From the NCBI RefSeq assembly GCF_947503385.1, contig NZ_CANNDO010000001.1, positions 496,001-560,000 on the forward strand: DNA of 64,000 nucleotides. Direction: 5' to 3'. Of the stretch, positions 44,434 through 53,702 are shown in pieces. Every line of letters begins with the position of its first letter. Within the stretch, counting starts at the first letter, position 1. This stretch comes from an uncultured Tateyamaria sp. (lineage in GTDB: Bacteria; Pseudomonadota; Alphaproteobacteria; Rhodobacterales; Rhodobacteraceae). The notes beneath the pieces were generated by a model. It searched no databases. It saw nothing but the letters and a program-made list of their open reading frames with translations, and had not been told where the DNA came from. Made by a program: the position numbers and the translations under genes.

Positions 44434-45831
44434 TCACGCCGCCGGTTTCAGAAGGTCGTGCGCCTTGAGTTCCGCATAGGCTTCGTCCAGCGCCAGCCGC
44501 GCCCGATAGCCAAGCATTTCAATCTCGTCCGGTGTAATGACAAGCGGTGGCGAAATGATCATCCGGTCGTAGACGTGCCGCATCACAAGGTTGTTGGCAA
44601 AGCACCGCTCGCGGGTCATGAACCCGGCTGTGCCTGCCTCTGCCGCGAATTTGGCGCGGCTTTCCTTGTGCGGTGTCAGCGCCAAGGACCCCATCATGCC
44701 CACAATCTTCGTCTCACCCACCAGCGGATGATCTCCCAGCCCGTGCCACATCTCGTGCAGTGCCGGGATGGCTACATCGCGCACATGACCCAACACGTTT
44801 TCCTCTTCGAGAATACGCAGGTTCTCCAGTGCGACAGCAGCGGCCACCGGATGGCCGGAATAGGTGTAGCCGTGGTTGAACTCGCCGCCGCCAATCACCT
44901 CGGCCACCTCGTCACAGACGATAGAGCCGCCGATAGGCTGGTAACCTGAACTCAGGCCCTTGGCGATGGTCATGATATGCGGCTGAATGCCAACGGTCTG
45001 GGACCCGAACCAGTTTCCGGTCCGGCCAAATCCGCAAATCACCTCATCCGCGATCAGCAGGATGTCATGCGCCTCGCAGATGCGCTTTATCTCTGGCCAA
45101 TAGGTGTCGGGCGGAACGATCACGCCACCTGCGCCCTGGATCGGTTCGGCGATAAACGCGGCCACCCGATCAGCGCCGTGTTCGGCAATCGCCGCCTCCA
45201 ACTCGCGCGCGCGGGCAATGCCAAAATCTTCGGGCGTCATGTCACCGCCTTCGGCCCACCAGTTTGGCTGGTTTATGTGAACGATGCCGGGGATCGGCAT
45301 CCCACCCTGTTCGTGCATTCCCGTCATGCCACCCAAGCTGCCCGACCCCACGGACGACCCGTGATAGGCATTCTTGCGGCTGATGATGATCGACTTGTCC
45401 GGCTGGCCCTTCATCGCCCAATAGGTCCGCACCATCCGCAGGTTCGTGTCGTTCGCCTCGGACCCCGATCCGGCAAAGAACACGTGGTTCAGATCACCGG
45501 GCGCCAGTTCCGCCAACTTTTGCGCCAGCGCAATTGCAGGCACGTGCGTCGTTTGGAAAAAGGTGTTGTAATACGGCAGTTCCCGCATCTGGCGGGCGGC
45601 CACGTCGGCCAGCTCTGCCCGACCATAGCCGATGTTCACACACCACAGCCCGGCCATCGCATCGAGGATCTCGTTCCCGTCGCTGTCGTGCAGGAAAACA
45701 CCTTTGGCCCGGGTGATCACCCGCGCGCCTTTTTGCGCCAATTCGGCACCGGCTGTGAACGGGTGCATGTGGTGCGCGGCGTCCAGCGCCTGCAACTCGG
45801 CTGTGGGCAGATGATTGGTGATGGCTGGCAT
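44434..45831 (-). CDS. Class III aminotransferase, putrescine-pyruvate transaminase-like
   Basis: A 465-residue omega-amino acid/putrescine:pyruvate transaminase-type enzyme. It starts with HHMHPFTAGAELAQKGARVI, has the PLP phosphate block FAGSGSEANDTNLRM, the aspartate in LLIADEVICGFGRTG, and the PLP lysine in TIAKGLSSGYQPIGG. SpuC-type enzymes convert putrescine to 4-aminobutyraldehyde. Context agrees: it is divergent from a potF-like gene with a palindrome between. It is co-located with the M24 gene in convergent orientation. Confidence 0.9.
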   Translation of the reverse strand: MPAITNHLPTAELQALDAAHHMHPFTAGAELAQKGARVITRAKGVFLHDSDGNEILDAMAGLWCVNIGYGRAELADVAARQMRELPYYNTFFQTTHVPAIALAQKLAELAPGDLNHVFFAGSGSEANDTNLRMVRTYWAMKGQPDKSIIISRKNAYHGSSVGSGSLGGMTGMHEQGGMPIPGIVHINQPNWWAEGGDMTPEDFGIARARELEAAIAEHGADRVAAFIAEPIQGAGGVIVPPDTYWPEIKRICEAHDILLIADEVICGFGRTGNWFGSQTVGIQPHIMTIAKGLSSGYQPIGGSIVCDEVAEVIGGGEFNHGYTYSGHPVAAAVALENLRILEEENVLGHVRDVAIPALHEMWHGLGDHPLVGETKIVGMMGSLALTPHKESRAKFAAEAGTAGFMTRERCFANNLVMRHVYDRMIISPPLVITPDEIEMLGYRARLALDEAYAELKAHDLLKPAA

Positions 45832-45917
45832 GGAACCCCCAAGGTGTTTGACGTGCCGACAATATGAGCAAGCCGCGCGCCGTCAATCCGGCATGAACGA
45901 TCCTGCTGGACGCAAGG

Positions 45918-45941
45918 GGCAAAACTTGTATTCATTTTGCC
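45918..45941. promoter_or_regulatory. Perfect inverted repeat in the divergent aminotransferase/potF region
   Basis: Seven-base arms GGCAAAA (45918-45924) and TTTTGCC (45935-45941) surround ten bases. They lie between the starts of the aminotransferase (45831) and potF (45979) genes, a suitable operator place for a polyamine-responsive regulator. Confidence 0.5.
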
Positions 45942-45978
45942 TGACCCGGGCCAACCGGGCGCGAAACGGGAGTATATG

Positions 45979-47061
45979 ATGAAAACAACGATGCTGAGCA
46001 CCGTCGCCGCCTTTGCCCTCACGGGTGCGGCACTGGCCGACGAAGTGCGGGTCTACAACTGGTCCGACTACATTGACGAAGAGTTGCTGGAAAAATTCGA
46101 AGCCGAAACCGGCCTTGAACTGATCTATGACGTGTTCGACAGCAACGAAGTGCTTGAGACCAAGATGCTGGCCGGATCGTCCGGCTATGACGTGGTTGTG
46201 CCTTCCGGCACCTTCCTGCAACGCCAGATCAGCGCAGGCGCCTTCCAAAAGCTGGACACGTCCAAGCTGCCCAATGCCGGGAACCTCTGGGAAGTGGTGG
46301 AGGCGCGCACCGCGCAATACGACCCCGACAACGCCTATTCCATCAACTATATGTGGGGCACCACGGGCATCGGCGTGAACGTCGGCAAGGTGCAGGAAGT
46401 GCTGGGCGCGGACGCGCCGATGGGTTCGCTCGACCTGATCTTTGATCCCGCCAACATGGAAAAACTGGCCTCATGCGGGGTGCATTTCCTTGATGCCCCG
46501 ACCGAGATGATCCCGGCGGCGCTCAAGTATATCGGCGAAGACCCCGACAGCCATGACCCGGACGTCATTGCCAAGGCCGAACCGATCCTGATGGGTGTGC
46601 GCCCGTATGTGACCAAGTTCCACAGTTCGGAATATATCAACGCGCTGGCCAATGGTGACATTTGCGTCGCGTTCGGCTGGTCCGGTGACATCCTGCAAGC
46701 GCGCGACCGTGCAGCAGAGGCCGATAACGGAGTGGAGATTGCCTATAACGCGCCCAGCGAGGGTGCGCTGATGTGGTTCGACCAGATGGCGATCCCCGCG
46801 GACGCGCCCAACCCCGAAGGCGCGCACATGTTCCTGAACTTCATTCTGGATGCGCAGAACATGGCGCAGGCGTCGAACTACGTCTATTACGCCAACGGCA
46901 ACCTCGCGAGCCAGGAATTTCTGGTCGAAGACGTGATTGGCGATCCGGCGATCTACCCGGACGAAGCGACGCTGGAAAACCTCTATACCACGACGCCCTA
47001 CCCAGCGAAGGTGCAGCGGACTGTCACGCGCATGTGGACCAAGATCAAATCGGGCACGTGA
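45979..47061 (+). CDS. potF: Putrescine-binding periplasmic protein (PotF/SpuD-like)
   Basis: A 360-residue binding protein with signal peptide (about 1-19, STVAAFALTGAALA). The mature start DEVRVYNWSDYIDEELLEKF is the hallmark of the PotD/PotF group, and blocks VWGTTGIG-like NYMWGTTGIGVNVG and EGALMWFDQMAIPADAPN follow. ATG 45979 is preferred because GGGAG then sits six bases upstream; another ATG three bases earlier would be too close. A strong terminator (47074) separates it from potG, so the binding protein can be made in excess. Confidence 0.93.
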   Translation: MKTTMLSTVAAFALTGAALADEVRVYNWSDYIDEELLEKFEAETGLELIYDVFDSNEVLETKMLAGSSGYDVVVPSGTFLQRQISAGAFQKLDTSKLPNAGNLWEVVEARTAQYDPDNAYSINYMWGTTGIGVNVGKVQEVLGADAPMGSLDLIFDPANMEKLASCGVHFLDAPTEMIPAALKYIGEDPDSHDPDVIAKAEPILMGVRPYVTKFHSSEYINALANGDICVAFGWSGDILQARDRAAEADNGVEIAYNAPSEGALMWFDQMAIPADAPNPEGAHMFLNFILDAQNMAQASNYVYYANGNLASQEFLVEDVIGDPAIYPDEATLENLYTTTPYPAKVQRTVTRMWTKIKSGT

Positions 47062-47073
47062 TAGCCTGATTGC

Positions 47074-47102
47074 GGGGCGCGGCATGTGTCGCGCCCCTTT
47101 TT
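47074..47102 (+). terminator. Rho-independent terminator/attenuator between potF and potG
   Basis: A perfect eight-base stem (GGGGCGCG with CGCGCCCC, loop GCATGTGT) with five T residues lies 12 bases after the potF stop and 24 bases before potG. It likely limits readthrough into the transporter genes, giving excess binding protein. Confidence 0.9.
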
Positions 47103-47125
47103 CATTTTGATAGACGGATGTCCCC

Positions 47126-48460
47126 TTGGCAGAGACTGTTTTCGCACCCTGGGATGACGCGAACGAGAAACCGCTGATCCGGTTTCGCAATGTCACCAAA
47201 CGCTTTGGCGATTTCGTTGCAATTGATGACCTGACCCTCGACATTTACGAACGGGAATTCTTTGCCCTGCTGGGCCCGTCGGGCTGTGGCAAGACAACGA
47301 TGATGCGGATGCTGGCGGGGTTCGAGGACCCGACCGAAGGCGCCATCGAACTGGCGGGCCAGAACATCGCCGGCGTACCCGCGAACAAGCGGGCCGTGAA
47401 TATGATGTTCCAGTCTTATGCGTTGTTTCCGCACCTGACCATCTGGGACAACATCGCCTTTGGCCTGCGCCGCGAAAGCAGCGACAAGGTGGCGATTGCC
47501 GAACGTGTTGACGAAATGCTCAAGCTGACCCGGCTGGAAAAGTTTGCCCGCCGCAAGCCGCACCAGATATCGGGCGGGCAACGTCAGCGGGTGGCACTGG
47601 CGCGGTCGCTGGCCAAAGCGCCCAAGCTGCTGCTTTTGGACGAACCGCTCGGCGCGCTGGATGCCAAGCTGCGCGAGGCGACGCAGTTCGAGTTGATGGA
47701 CATTCAGGAAAAAACCGGCACGACATTCGTCATCGTCACCCACGATCAGGAAGAAGCGATGACCGTCGCGTCCCGCGTGGCCGTGATGGACGAAGGCCGC
47801 GTGATGCAGGTGGCCACGCCGACAGTGATCTACGAGGCTCCAAATTCCGCCTATGTGGCGGATTTTATCGGTGACGTGACCCTGATCGAAGGGGTGGCAC
47901 GTGCCCGCAGCACACCCGCCACCGGCCCTGCGACATCCGCCGAAGAACCGGCACCGGCGGCCCAAACCGTCCGCACCCCGCAGCCCAACGCGTTGGGCCT
48001 GTGGCTGCATGACAAGGTGTTGGCCCCTGTGATTGGCGCGCGCAAGGACATCGTGCGGCAGCTTCCACCGCCATCTGCAACGGAAGCGGAACCGGCCCCC
48101 AACGCGCCGGTGGAGGTGCCTTCGGGCGGGGTCGAAATTGACTGGGCCGATGGTCAGCCCCCCCTGATTTCGGTTGACGGTGACCCGGCGCTTGACGGGA
48201 AACGGGTCAAGCTGGCGCTGCGCCCTGAAAAGGTCGCCATTTCCAAATCCAAGCCGCAGGCTGTGAACGTGTTGCAAGGCAAGGTGATCGACATCGCCTA
48301 TCTGGGCAACCTGTCCACATACCACGTGGAACTGGCCAACGGCACGATGATCAAGGCGCAGACGGCGAACACCCGCCGCGTCGCCCGCCGCGACATCACG
48401 TGGGAAGACAACGTCTGGGTCAGTTGGTCCGGCACCGCCGGGGTGGTGCTGGACACATGA
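47126..48460 (+). CDS. potG: Putrescine ABC transporter ATP-binding protein with Pro/Ala-rich insert
   Basis: A 444-residue ATPase against about 377 for E. coli PotG. Walker A LLGPSGCGKTT (about 49-58), signature ISGGQRQR, Walker B LLLLDEPLGALD and switch VIVTHDQEEA are intact. The extra length is in the TOBE part: residues about 258-345 form a Pro/Ala/Glu-rich insert (VARARSTPATGPATSAEEPA, then RQLPPPSATEAEPAPNAPVE), after which VKLALRPEKVAISKSKP resumes. TTG at 47126 is the start; no ATG in frame is nearby. It overlaps potH by ATGA. Confidence 0.92.
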   Translation: MAETVFAPWDDANEKPLIRFRNVTKRFGDFVAIDDLTLDIYEREFFALLGPSGCGKTTMMRMLAGFEDPTEGAIELAGQNIAGVPANKRAVNMMFQSYALFPHLTIWDNIAFGLRRESSDKVAIAERVDEMLKLTRLEKFARRKPHQISGGQRQRVALARSLAKAPKLLLLDEPLGALDAKLREATQFELMDIQEKTGTTFVIVTHDQEEAMTVASRVAVMDEGRVMQVATPTVIYEAPNSAYVADFIGDVTLIEGVARARSTPATGPATSAEEPAPAAQTVRTPQPNALGLWLHDKVLAPVIGARKDIVRQLPPPSATEAEPAPNAPVEVPSGGVEIDWADGQPPLISVDGDPALDGKRVKLALRPEKVAISKSKPQAVNVLQGKVIDIAYLGNLSTYHVELANGTMIKAQTANTRRVARRDITWEDNVWVSWSGTAGVVLDT

Positions 48461-49332
48461 GGCGCGCGGCCCTCATAGCGATCCCCTATGCGTGGCTGTT
48501 GGCCCTGTTCCTGATCCCGTTCGCGGTGGTCTTCAAAATATCGCTGTCAGACATCGCACTGGCCATTCCGCCCTACACCCCCACGGCCAAGGACGGCATC
48601 TGGACCATGTTGTCCCAGTTGGATTTTGAGAATTATGTCTTTTTGTCCGAAGACGACCTGTATTGGAAAGCCTATCTCAGCTCTCTCCAGATTGCGTTCA
48701 TCTCGACCGTATTGACGCTGATGGTTGGCTACCCGATGGCGTATGCCATGGCCCGCGCGCCCGAGGCGTGGCGGCCCACGCTGCTGATGCTTGTGATCCT
48801 GCCGTTCTGGACGTCCTTTCTGATCCGCGTTTACGCGTGGGTCGGCATCCTGTCGAACGAGGGGTTCCTGAACCAATTCCTGCTCTGGATTGGAGTGATC
48901 CATGAACCGCTCACGATCCTGAACACCCCCACGGCGGTCTATATCGGCATTGTCTACACGTACCTGCCGTTCATGATCCTGCCGATCTACTCAGCCTTGG
49001 ACCGGCTGGACGGATCGCTGATTGAAGCGGCCGAAGACTTGGGCTGTTCGCGGCTCAAGGCATTCTGGCTGATCACCGTGCCGTTGTCCAAGAACGGGAT
49101 CATCGCGGGCAGTTTCCTTGTTTTCATCCCCGCGCTGGGTGAGTTTGTCATCCCCTCGCTACTGGGAGGTTCCGGCACGTTGATGATCGGTAAGGTGCTG
49201 TTCGAAGAGTTCTTCTCCAACCGGGACTGGCCGGTCGCCTCTGCGGTGGCGGTGATCCTGCTCTTGATCCTCGTGGTTCCGCTGGTGCTGTTCCAACAGA
49301 ACCAGCAACGCCAGACCGAGGCGGGCGCATGA
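48457..49332 (+). CDS. potH: Putrescine ABC transporter permease (PotH)
   Basis: A 291-residue permease with about six membrane helices. The PotH-type blocks are IPYAWLLALFLIPFAVVFKISLSD at the start (first 20 only cited in part), the ILPFWTSFLIRVYAW helix and the cytoplasmic loop IEAAEDLGCSRLKAFWLITVPLSKNG. Its start overlaps potG by ATGA, and its stop overlaps potI by ATGA. It mediates the membrane passage of putrescine with PotI, energised by PotG. Confidence 0.93.
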   Translation: MRRAALIAIPYAWLLALFLIPFAVVFKISLSDIALAIPPYTPTAKDGIWTMLSQLDFENYVFLSEDDLYWKAYLSSLQIAFISTVLTLMVGYPMAYAMARAPEAWRPTLLMLVILPFWTSFLIRVYAWVGILSNEGFLNQFLLWIGVIHEPLTILNTPTAVYIGIVYTYLPFMILPIYSALDRLDGSLIEAAEDLGCSRLKAFWLITVPLSKNGIIAGSFLVFIPALGEFVIPSLLGGSGTLMIGKVLFEEFFSNRDWPVASAVAVILLLILVVPLVLFQQNQQRQTEAGA

Positions 49333-50147
49333 ACCGGCTCTCGCCCTTCAACGTGGTGTCGCTGACGCTGGGGTTTGTGTTCCTCTACATCCCCATGCTG
49401 ATCCTTGTGGTCTACAGCTTTAACGCATCCAAACTCGTGACTGTCTGGGCTGGATTCTCCACCCAATGGTATGGCGAGTTGCTTCGGAACGAAGCGTTTT
49501 TGGACGCCGCCTGGGTGACGCTGCGCGTTGCCGTGATCTCATCGACCATCGCAACGGTGCTGGGCACGATGGCGGCTTATGTGCTGGTGCGCGGTGGGCG
49601 CTTCTTTGGTCGGACGCTGTTTTCCGGAATGATCTATGCGCCGCTGGTCATGCCCGAGGTGATCACGGGCCTGTCGCTGCTATTGCTGTTCATCGGCATC
49701 GGGCTTGATCGCGGGGTGCTGACCATTGTTCTGGCGCACACCACGTTTTCGATGTGCTTTGTGTCGGTTGTGGTGTCGTCCCGCCTTGTCACCTTTGACC
49801 GTTCGCTGGAAGAGGCCGCACTGGACCTTGGCGCATCTGCATTTGACGCATTTCGCCTTGTTACGCTGCCGATCATTGCGCCTGCGGTGATTTCCGGCTG
49901 GCTTTTGGCCTTTACACTCAGCCTCGATGATCTGGTCATCGCGTCCTTTACTGCGGGTCCGTCGGCCACCACCCTGCCGATGAAAATCTGGTCTTCCGTC
50001 CGATTGGGTGTCAGTCCCGAGATCAATGCGCTCAGCACAATCCTGATCGGCCTTGTGACGATCGGTGTCGTCGCCGCGTCGCTTGCGACCAAACGGGCGG
50101 CGGTGCAGGCCGCGCGCGACGAACAGGCCGCCGCGCGCGCGGCATGA
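49329..50147 (+). CDS. potI: Putrescine ABC transporter permease (PotI)
   Basis: A 272-residue permease, the second half of the channel. It begins SPFNVVSLTLGFVFLYIPML and has the coupling loop LEEAALDLGASAFDAFRLVTLPI, then the SLDDLVIASFTAGP segment typical of PotC/PotI. The start overlaps potH and the stop overlaps the FAD oxidase gene (ATGA each time), so the whole potGHI-oxidase run is a single coupled unit. Confidence 0.93.
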   Translation: MNRLSPFNVVSLTLGFVFLYIPMLILVVYSFNASKLVTVWAGFSTQWYGELLRNEAFLDAAWVTLRVAVISSTIATVLGTMAAYVLVRGGRFFGRTLFSGMIYAPLVMPEVITGLSLLLLFIGIGLDRGVLTIVLAHTTFSMCFVSVVVSSRLVTFDRSLEEAALDLGASAFDAFRLVTLPIIAPAVISGWLLAFTLSLDDLVIASFTAGPSATTLPMKIWSSVRLGVSPEINALSTILIGLVTIGVVAASLATKRAAVQAARDEQAAARAA

Positions 50148-51454
50148 GGCGTATCTTTTCGGATTACACCTATGGCCCCGGCCCGCGCGACGGATGCTGG
50201 TGGGATGAAACCTGTGACATCGCACCTGCCGACGCCGTTCGGGGGCAATTGCGCTGCGATGTGGTGGTGGTCGGGGCGGGGATCACCGGTGTGTCCGCAG
50301 CGCTGCATTTGGCGCGCGCCGGTGTGTCCGTCATGGTGCTGGAGGCGACGCGGATCGGCTGGGGCGCGTCGGGCCGCAACGGCGGGTTCTGCTGTCTGGG
50401 TGGCGGTATCGCGTCGGATGCCACATTGGACCGCCGTTTTGGCAAGGACGGGCGTCTGGCATGGCGGCGCTGTGAACGGGACGCGGTCGCGCTGGTCGCC
50501 GATCTGATCGAGACATTGGGCCTGAACGTGGACCGCCATTCCGAGGGCGAAACGCTCCTTGCTCATCGCGCGCGGGACGGTGCAGGATTCGACGCCGCCG
50601 CCCGGAACATCGAAGAGAACTATGGCGTTACGCCCCGCATCGACAATCCGGCTGACATCGGCATGGGTGGCCCATTCCATCGGGCGCTGACCGTCCCCAT
50701 CGGTTTCGCACTGAACCCGCGCAAGTATCTGGCAGGTCTTGTGAGGGCAGCCCGCGCCGCTGGTGTCCAGTTCTTTGAATACAGTGCGGTGACGCAAATC
50801 GGCCCTGACGGAGTGCGCACCGCCAAGGGCTCAGTGACGGCGGACCGTGTGATCCTCGCCACGAACGGTTACAGCAGCGAGGATGTGCCGGATTGGATGC
50901 GCGGTCGCTACTTGCCTGCGCAGTCCAACGTGCTGGTCACGCGACCGCTCAGCCGGGCAGAGCAGGAGGCGCAGGGTTGGACATCTTCTCAGATGTCCTA
51001 TGACACGCGACACCTTTTGCATTACTTTCGGCTTCTGCCGGATGGGCGGTTCCTGTTCGGTATGCGCGGCGGGTTGTTGTCCAACCCCGGTGCCGAGGTG
51101 CGTGCGCGCGCCGCGATCTTGCGCGATTTTCGCAGGATGTTTCCAGCTTGGGAGACGGTTGAGGTAACGCATGGCTGGTCCGGCCTTGTGTGCCTGAGCC
51201 GGGCGCAACTGCCGTTTGTGGGCGCGCTGCCCGACGCGCCGAACGTCTTGGCCGGATTTGCGTTCCACGGCAATGGGGTGGCCATGGGCACCTATACAGG
51301 GGCCTGTCTTGCCGCGCTGGTCCAAGGTCAGTCGCCCGATGACTTGCCCGCAGCGATACGCAGCCTGCCTGCGCGTTTTCCGCTGGGCCGTCTGCGGCGG
51401 TTGGTGATGCCGCCGATTTATGCTGCGCTCGCCATTGCGGATCGGCTGCCTTAA
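50144..51454 (+). CDS. FAD-dependent amine oxidase, gamma-glutamylputrescine oxidase (PuuB)-like
   Basis: A 436-residue DAO-family flavoprotein. The FAD-binding Rossmann block VVVVGAGITGVSAALHLARA (about 38-57) is followed by WGASGRNGGFCCLGGG, the segment where PuuB/YgaF-type enzymes bind FAD. The N-terminal YTYGPGPRDGCWWDETCD is typical of the PuuB group. Co-translation with the putrescine importer suggests it oxidises gamma-glutamylputrescine or a related imported amine. The stop overlaps the convergent flgD stop by four bases. Confidence 0.85.
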   Translation: MRRIFSDYTYGPGPRDGCWWDETCDIAPADAVRGQLRCDVVVVGAGITGVSAALHLARAGVSVMVLEATRIGWGASGRNGGFCCLGGGIASDATLDRRFGKDGRLAWRRCERDAVALVADLIETLGLNVDRHSEGETLLAHRARDGAGFDAAARNIEENYGVTPRIDNPADIGMGGPFHRALTVPIGFALNPRKYLAGLVRAARAAGVQFFEYSAVTQIGPDGVRTAKGSVTADRVILATNGYSSEDVPDWMRGRYLPAQSNVLVTRPLSRAEQEAQGWTSSQMSYDTRHLLHYFRLLPDGRFLFGMRGGLLSNPGAEVRARAAILRDFRRMFPAWETVEVTHGWSGLVCLSRAQLPFVGALPDAPNVLAGFAFHGNGVAMGTYTGACLAALVQGQSPDDLPAAIRSLPARFPLGRLRRLVMPPIYAALAIADRLP

Positions 51455-52107
51455 GCCGGTTCGCGCAGGCCAATCACATTGGCCGCTTCGATCATGTACC
51501 CATTTTGCAGCACGAGCAGAGTTGTACCATTGTCTATCCGCGCCTCTGTGACGCGCGTGTAGCTTAGCGCTGGATCCTCGGTCAGCACTTCGCCATTGGC
51601 GCTGCTTTCGACTTTGAGGGTGTATTCGCCATAGGCCAGCGGGCTGCCTGCCGCATTGAGGCCATCCCACACATAAGGTTCCGCCCCCACGGGCAAGGTG
51701 CGTCGCTGCACTTCGGTGCCTTGGGCGTTATAGACCACAAGCTCCACCGCGTCCGCGGCAACCGGTGGGTTGGGCGAGATGGTGATGGGTGCGCCTTCGA
51801 ATTGAACGGGGCCTGTCACCAGCGCCTCCAGTCCGATCCAGTTCGCCGCGCCGCTCATGTCATTGGCGCCAAAGGCGACCAGCATCTGTTCCAACAGGTC
51901 GTTGGTCGACACCTGCTGCTCCACCATGGAGAACTGCGCAAGTTGCGCCGCATATTCCGAAGAATCGATAGGTTCGAGCGGATCCTGATACTCTGCCTGC
52001 GCGGTCAGCATCTGGAGAAAAACCTCAAAATCCGAACTGAGCACGCTGTTGGTGTTGCTTGTCGTGTTTGAGGCCGCAGTGGCGGCGGAAACCTGTGTAA
52101 CATCCAT
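51451..52107 (-). CDS. flgD: Flagellar hook assembly scaffold FlgD
   Basis: A hook cap protein of 218 residues. It has the N-terminal signature FLQMLTAQAEYQDPLEPIDS with the AQLAQFSMVEQ helix. FlgD-type Ig/tudor domains follow (ITISPNPPVAADAVELVVY and WDGLNAAGSPLAYGEYTLKV). It ends by overlapping the oxidase gene and lies four bases downstream of fliK on the minus strand, as an operon. Confidence 0.93.
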   Translation of the reverse strand: MDVTQVSAATAASNTTSNTNSVLSSDFEVFLQMLTAQAEYQDPLEPIDSSEYAAQLAQFSMVEQQVSTNDLLEQMLVAFGANDMSGAANWIGLEALVTGPVQFEGAPITISPNPPVAADAVELVVYNAQGTEVQRRTLPVGAEPYVWDGLNAAGSPLAYGEYTLKVESSANGEVLTEDPALSYTRVTEARIDNGTTLLVLQNGYMIEAANVIGLREPA

Positions 52108-52111
52108 AGTG

Positions 52112-53653
52112 TCAGAGCCTTATGTCTATGCTGTCCGGCGCGATGGCCAGTGCCGGTGTGTGTGCAGTGCGCGCGCCCGCGGGCGCAGGCACGTCGTCCA
52201 TGTCTAGCGTGAGCATGTCCGGAGAGGTGTCATCTGCGTCGGCCTGCGCGTCGCCCGTGTCGCCCTGACCAAAGCTGAACGAGATGTCTTCGTATCCCAA
52301 ATCCGACAGGGCGCGGCCAAGTTCATCTATGTTGCGCCGCATCAGGTCCAACGTGTCCGAGCGTTCGGTCAGAACCTGCACAACAACCCCGGTATCCGAT
52401 GCGTTCATGACCATACGCACCCGCCCCAATTCGGGTGGATTCAACGCGATTTCAACGGGCTTGTCCGGCGCTTTCTGCAATGCGACGGCCAGTTGCTGTG
52501 CCACATGCGGCGGGAGGTCCGCCCGTTGTGTTAGCATCACAGGCCCTGTTGTGACCGCGCTGGTCTGTGCGGCGCGCAGGTCCCACGGAACAACCTCCAG
52601 CGCGTCGGCGTGCAATCGAATAGCGGTGTCAGTGCCCAAAGGCCGAGCACCGTCGAATGATGCAAGAAACATCGTTTGGGTGACCGTGTGTTTGGCAGGT
52701 GTGGTGGCGGTCGTTCGCGGCATCATTTCGGCCGCCGCAGTTGTCCCGTCGCGCGGCGTTGCCGATACCCGTTCCGGCGTCATGGCTGCGGCTTCGGGCG
52801 CGTCACGGGATGGTATATCCGCCATATTCGGTATCGCGACAGGCGATTGCGCCGCTGCAGGTGGCCGAATGCCCGCTTCGGTGTGAACGACGGGCGCGAC
52901 ACGTCGCGTCGGCGGCATGGCGGCCTCTGGCATCGCGTGTGGTACGATCACCTTCTGCGACGTCATGCGCGGCACGTCCGGGGTTTGGGCGGGCACAGCC
53001 ATCACTGATTCGAGGATATGCCGATGCACCGCCGGTGAAGGCGTGGCGCGCCTAACCTCTTTTTGTGTCTCTGCTGCTGGCGGTATCGCCTTGTCGTGCT
53101 TGACCTGTTGCGGGGGGACATGTTCCACGGCTTGCACCGGCTCAGGCGAGGGGTTCTGGACGGGCCCATCAGATGCCGTGGTCGCGGGCTTTGCCATTGC
53201 AGGCGCTGTTTCAACGTCAGAGGTCTGCACAGCGCCGGTGTTTTGCTCAGCGCCTGTGTGGTGCGGTTGCCGGGCAGCTTTGGGTTGATCAACGACCGAC
53301 TGCGTCGTTTTTTCTATCGTAACGCCCGGCTCCGATGACTGTGGTGTGGTGCCAGCCTTTGGCACATCCTGTTCGACCATAATCTCAGACGGTTTGCCCG
53401 CAGGCTTGGTATCAACCGGCGCATCAGACGCTTCGGCTGCCGGAGCATTTGTGTCCACCGGAATTTTGATCTGCGGAGCAGCGTGAGGGGTTTTTGCATC
53501 CTCCCCCGCCAGAAAGACCGCACCGAACTCAGGGGTATCGTCCTGTTCGGGCGGGCGTGTCATGCCCCCGCCGATATCGACGCGCTTGGCATCGGTAGCG
53601 CGCGCGATCTGGGGCGTGGCCGCATCGACCTTTGGTATCAGAACTTGATTCAT
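52112..53653 (-). CDS. fliK: Flagellar hook-length control protein FliK
   Basis: A 513-residue protein. The N-terminal and central 370 residues are Pro/Ala/Thr/Gln-rich and low in complexity, as in FliK rulers. The C-terminal Flg_hook domain (about 395-480) is clear: PVEIALNPPELGRVRMVMNA, then VVQVLTERSDTLDLMRRNID and LGYEDISFSFGQG. This domain flips the export gate after hook completion. ATG 53653 (MNQVLIPK) is preferred; the frame runs a little further upstream. It is divergent from the flgJ-type gene. Confidence 0.93.
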   Translation of the reverse strand: MNQVLIPKVDAATPQIARATDAKRVDIGGGMTRPPEQDDTPEFGAVFLAGEDAKTPHAAPQIKIPVDTNAPAAEASDAPVDTKPAGKPSEIMVEQDVPKAGTTPQSSEPGVTIEKTTQSVVDQPKAARQPHHTGAEQNTGAVQTSDVETAPAMAKPATTASDGPVQNPSPEPVQAVEHVPPQQVKHDKAIPPAAETQKEVRRATPSPAVHRHILESVMAVPAQTPDVPRMTSQKVIVPHAMPEAAMPPTRRVAPVVHTEAGIRPPAAAQSPVAIPNMADIPSRDAPEAAAMTPERVSATPRDGTTAAAEMMPRTTATTPAKHTVTQTMFLASFDGARPLGTDTAIRLHADALEVVPWDLRAAQTSAVTTGPVMLTQRADLPPHVAQQLAVALQKAPDKPVEIALNPPELGRVRMVMNASDTGVVVQVLTERSDTLDLMRRNIDELGRALSDLGYEDISFSFGQGDTGDAQADADDTSPDMLTLDMDDVPAPAGARTAHTPALAIAPDSIDIRL

Positions 53654-53702
53654 GCCTACTCCGGGAATTCTTCCGCGATGTGACAACCATGACCGCACAG
53701 AG

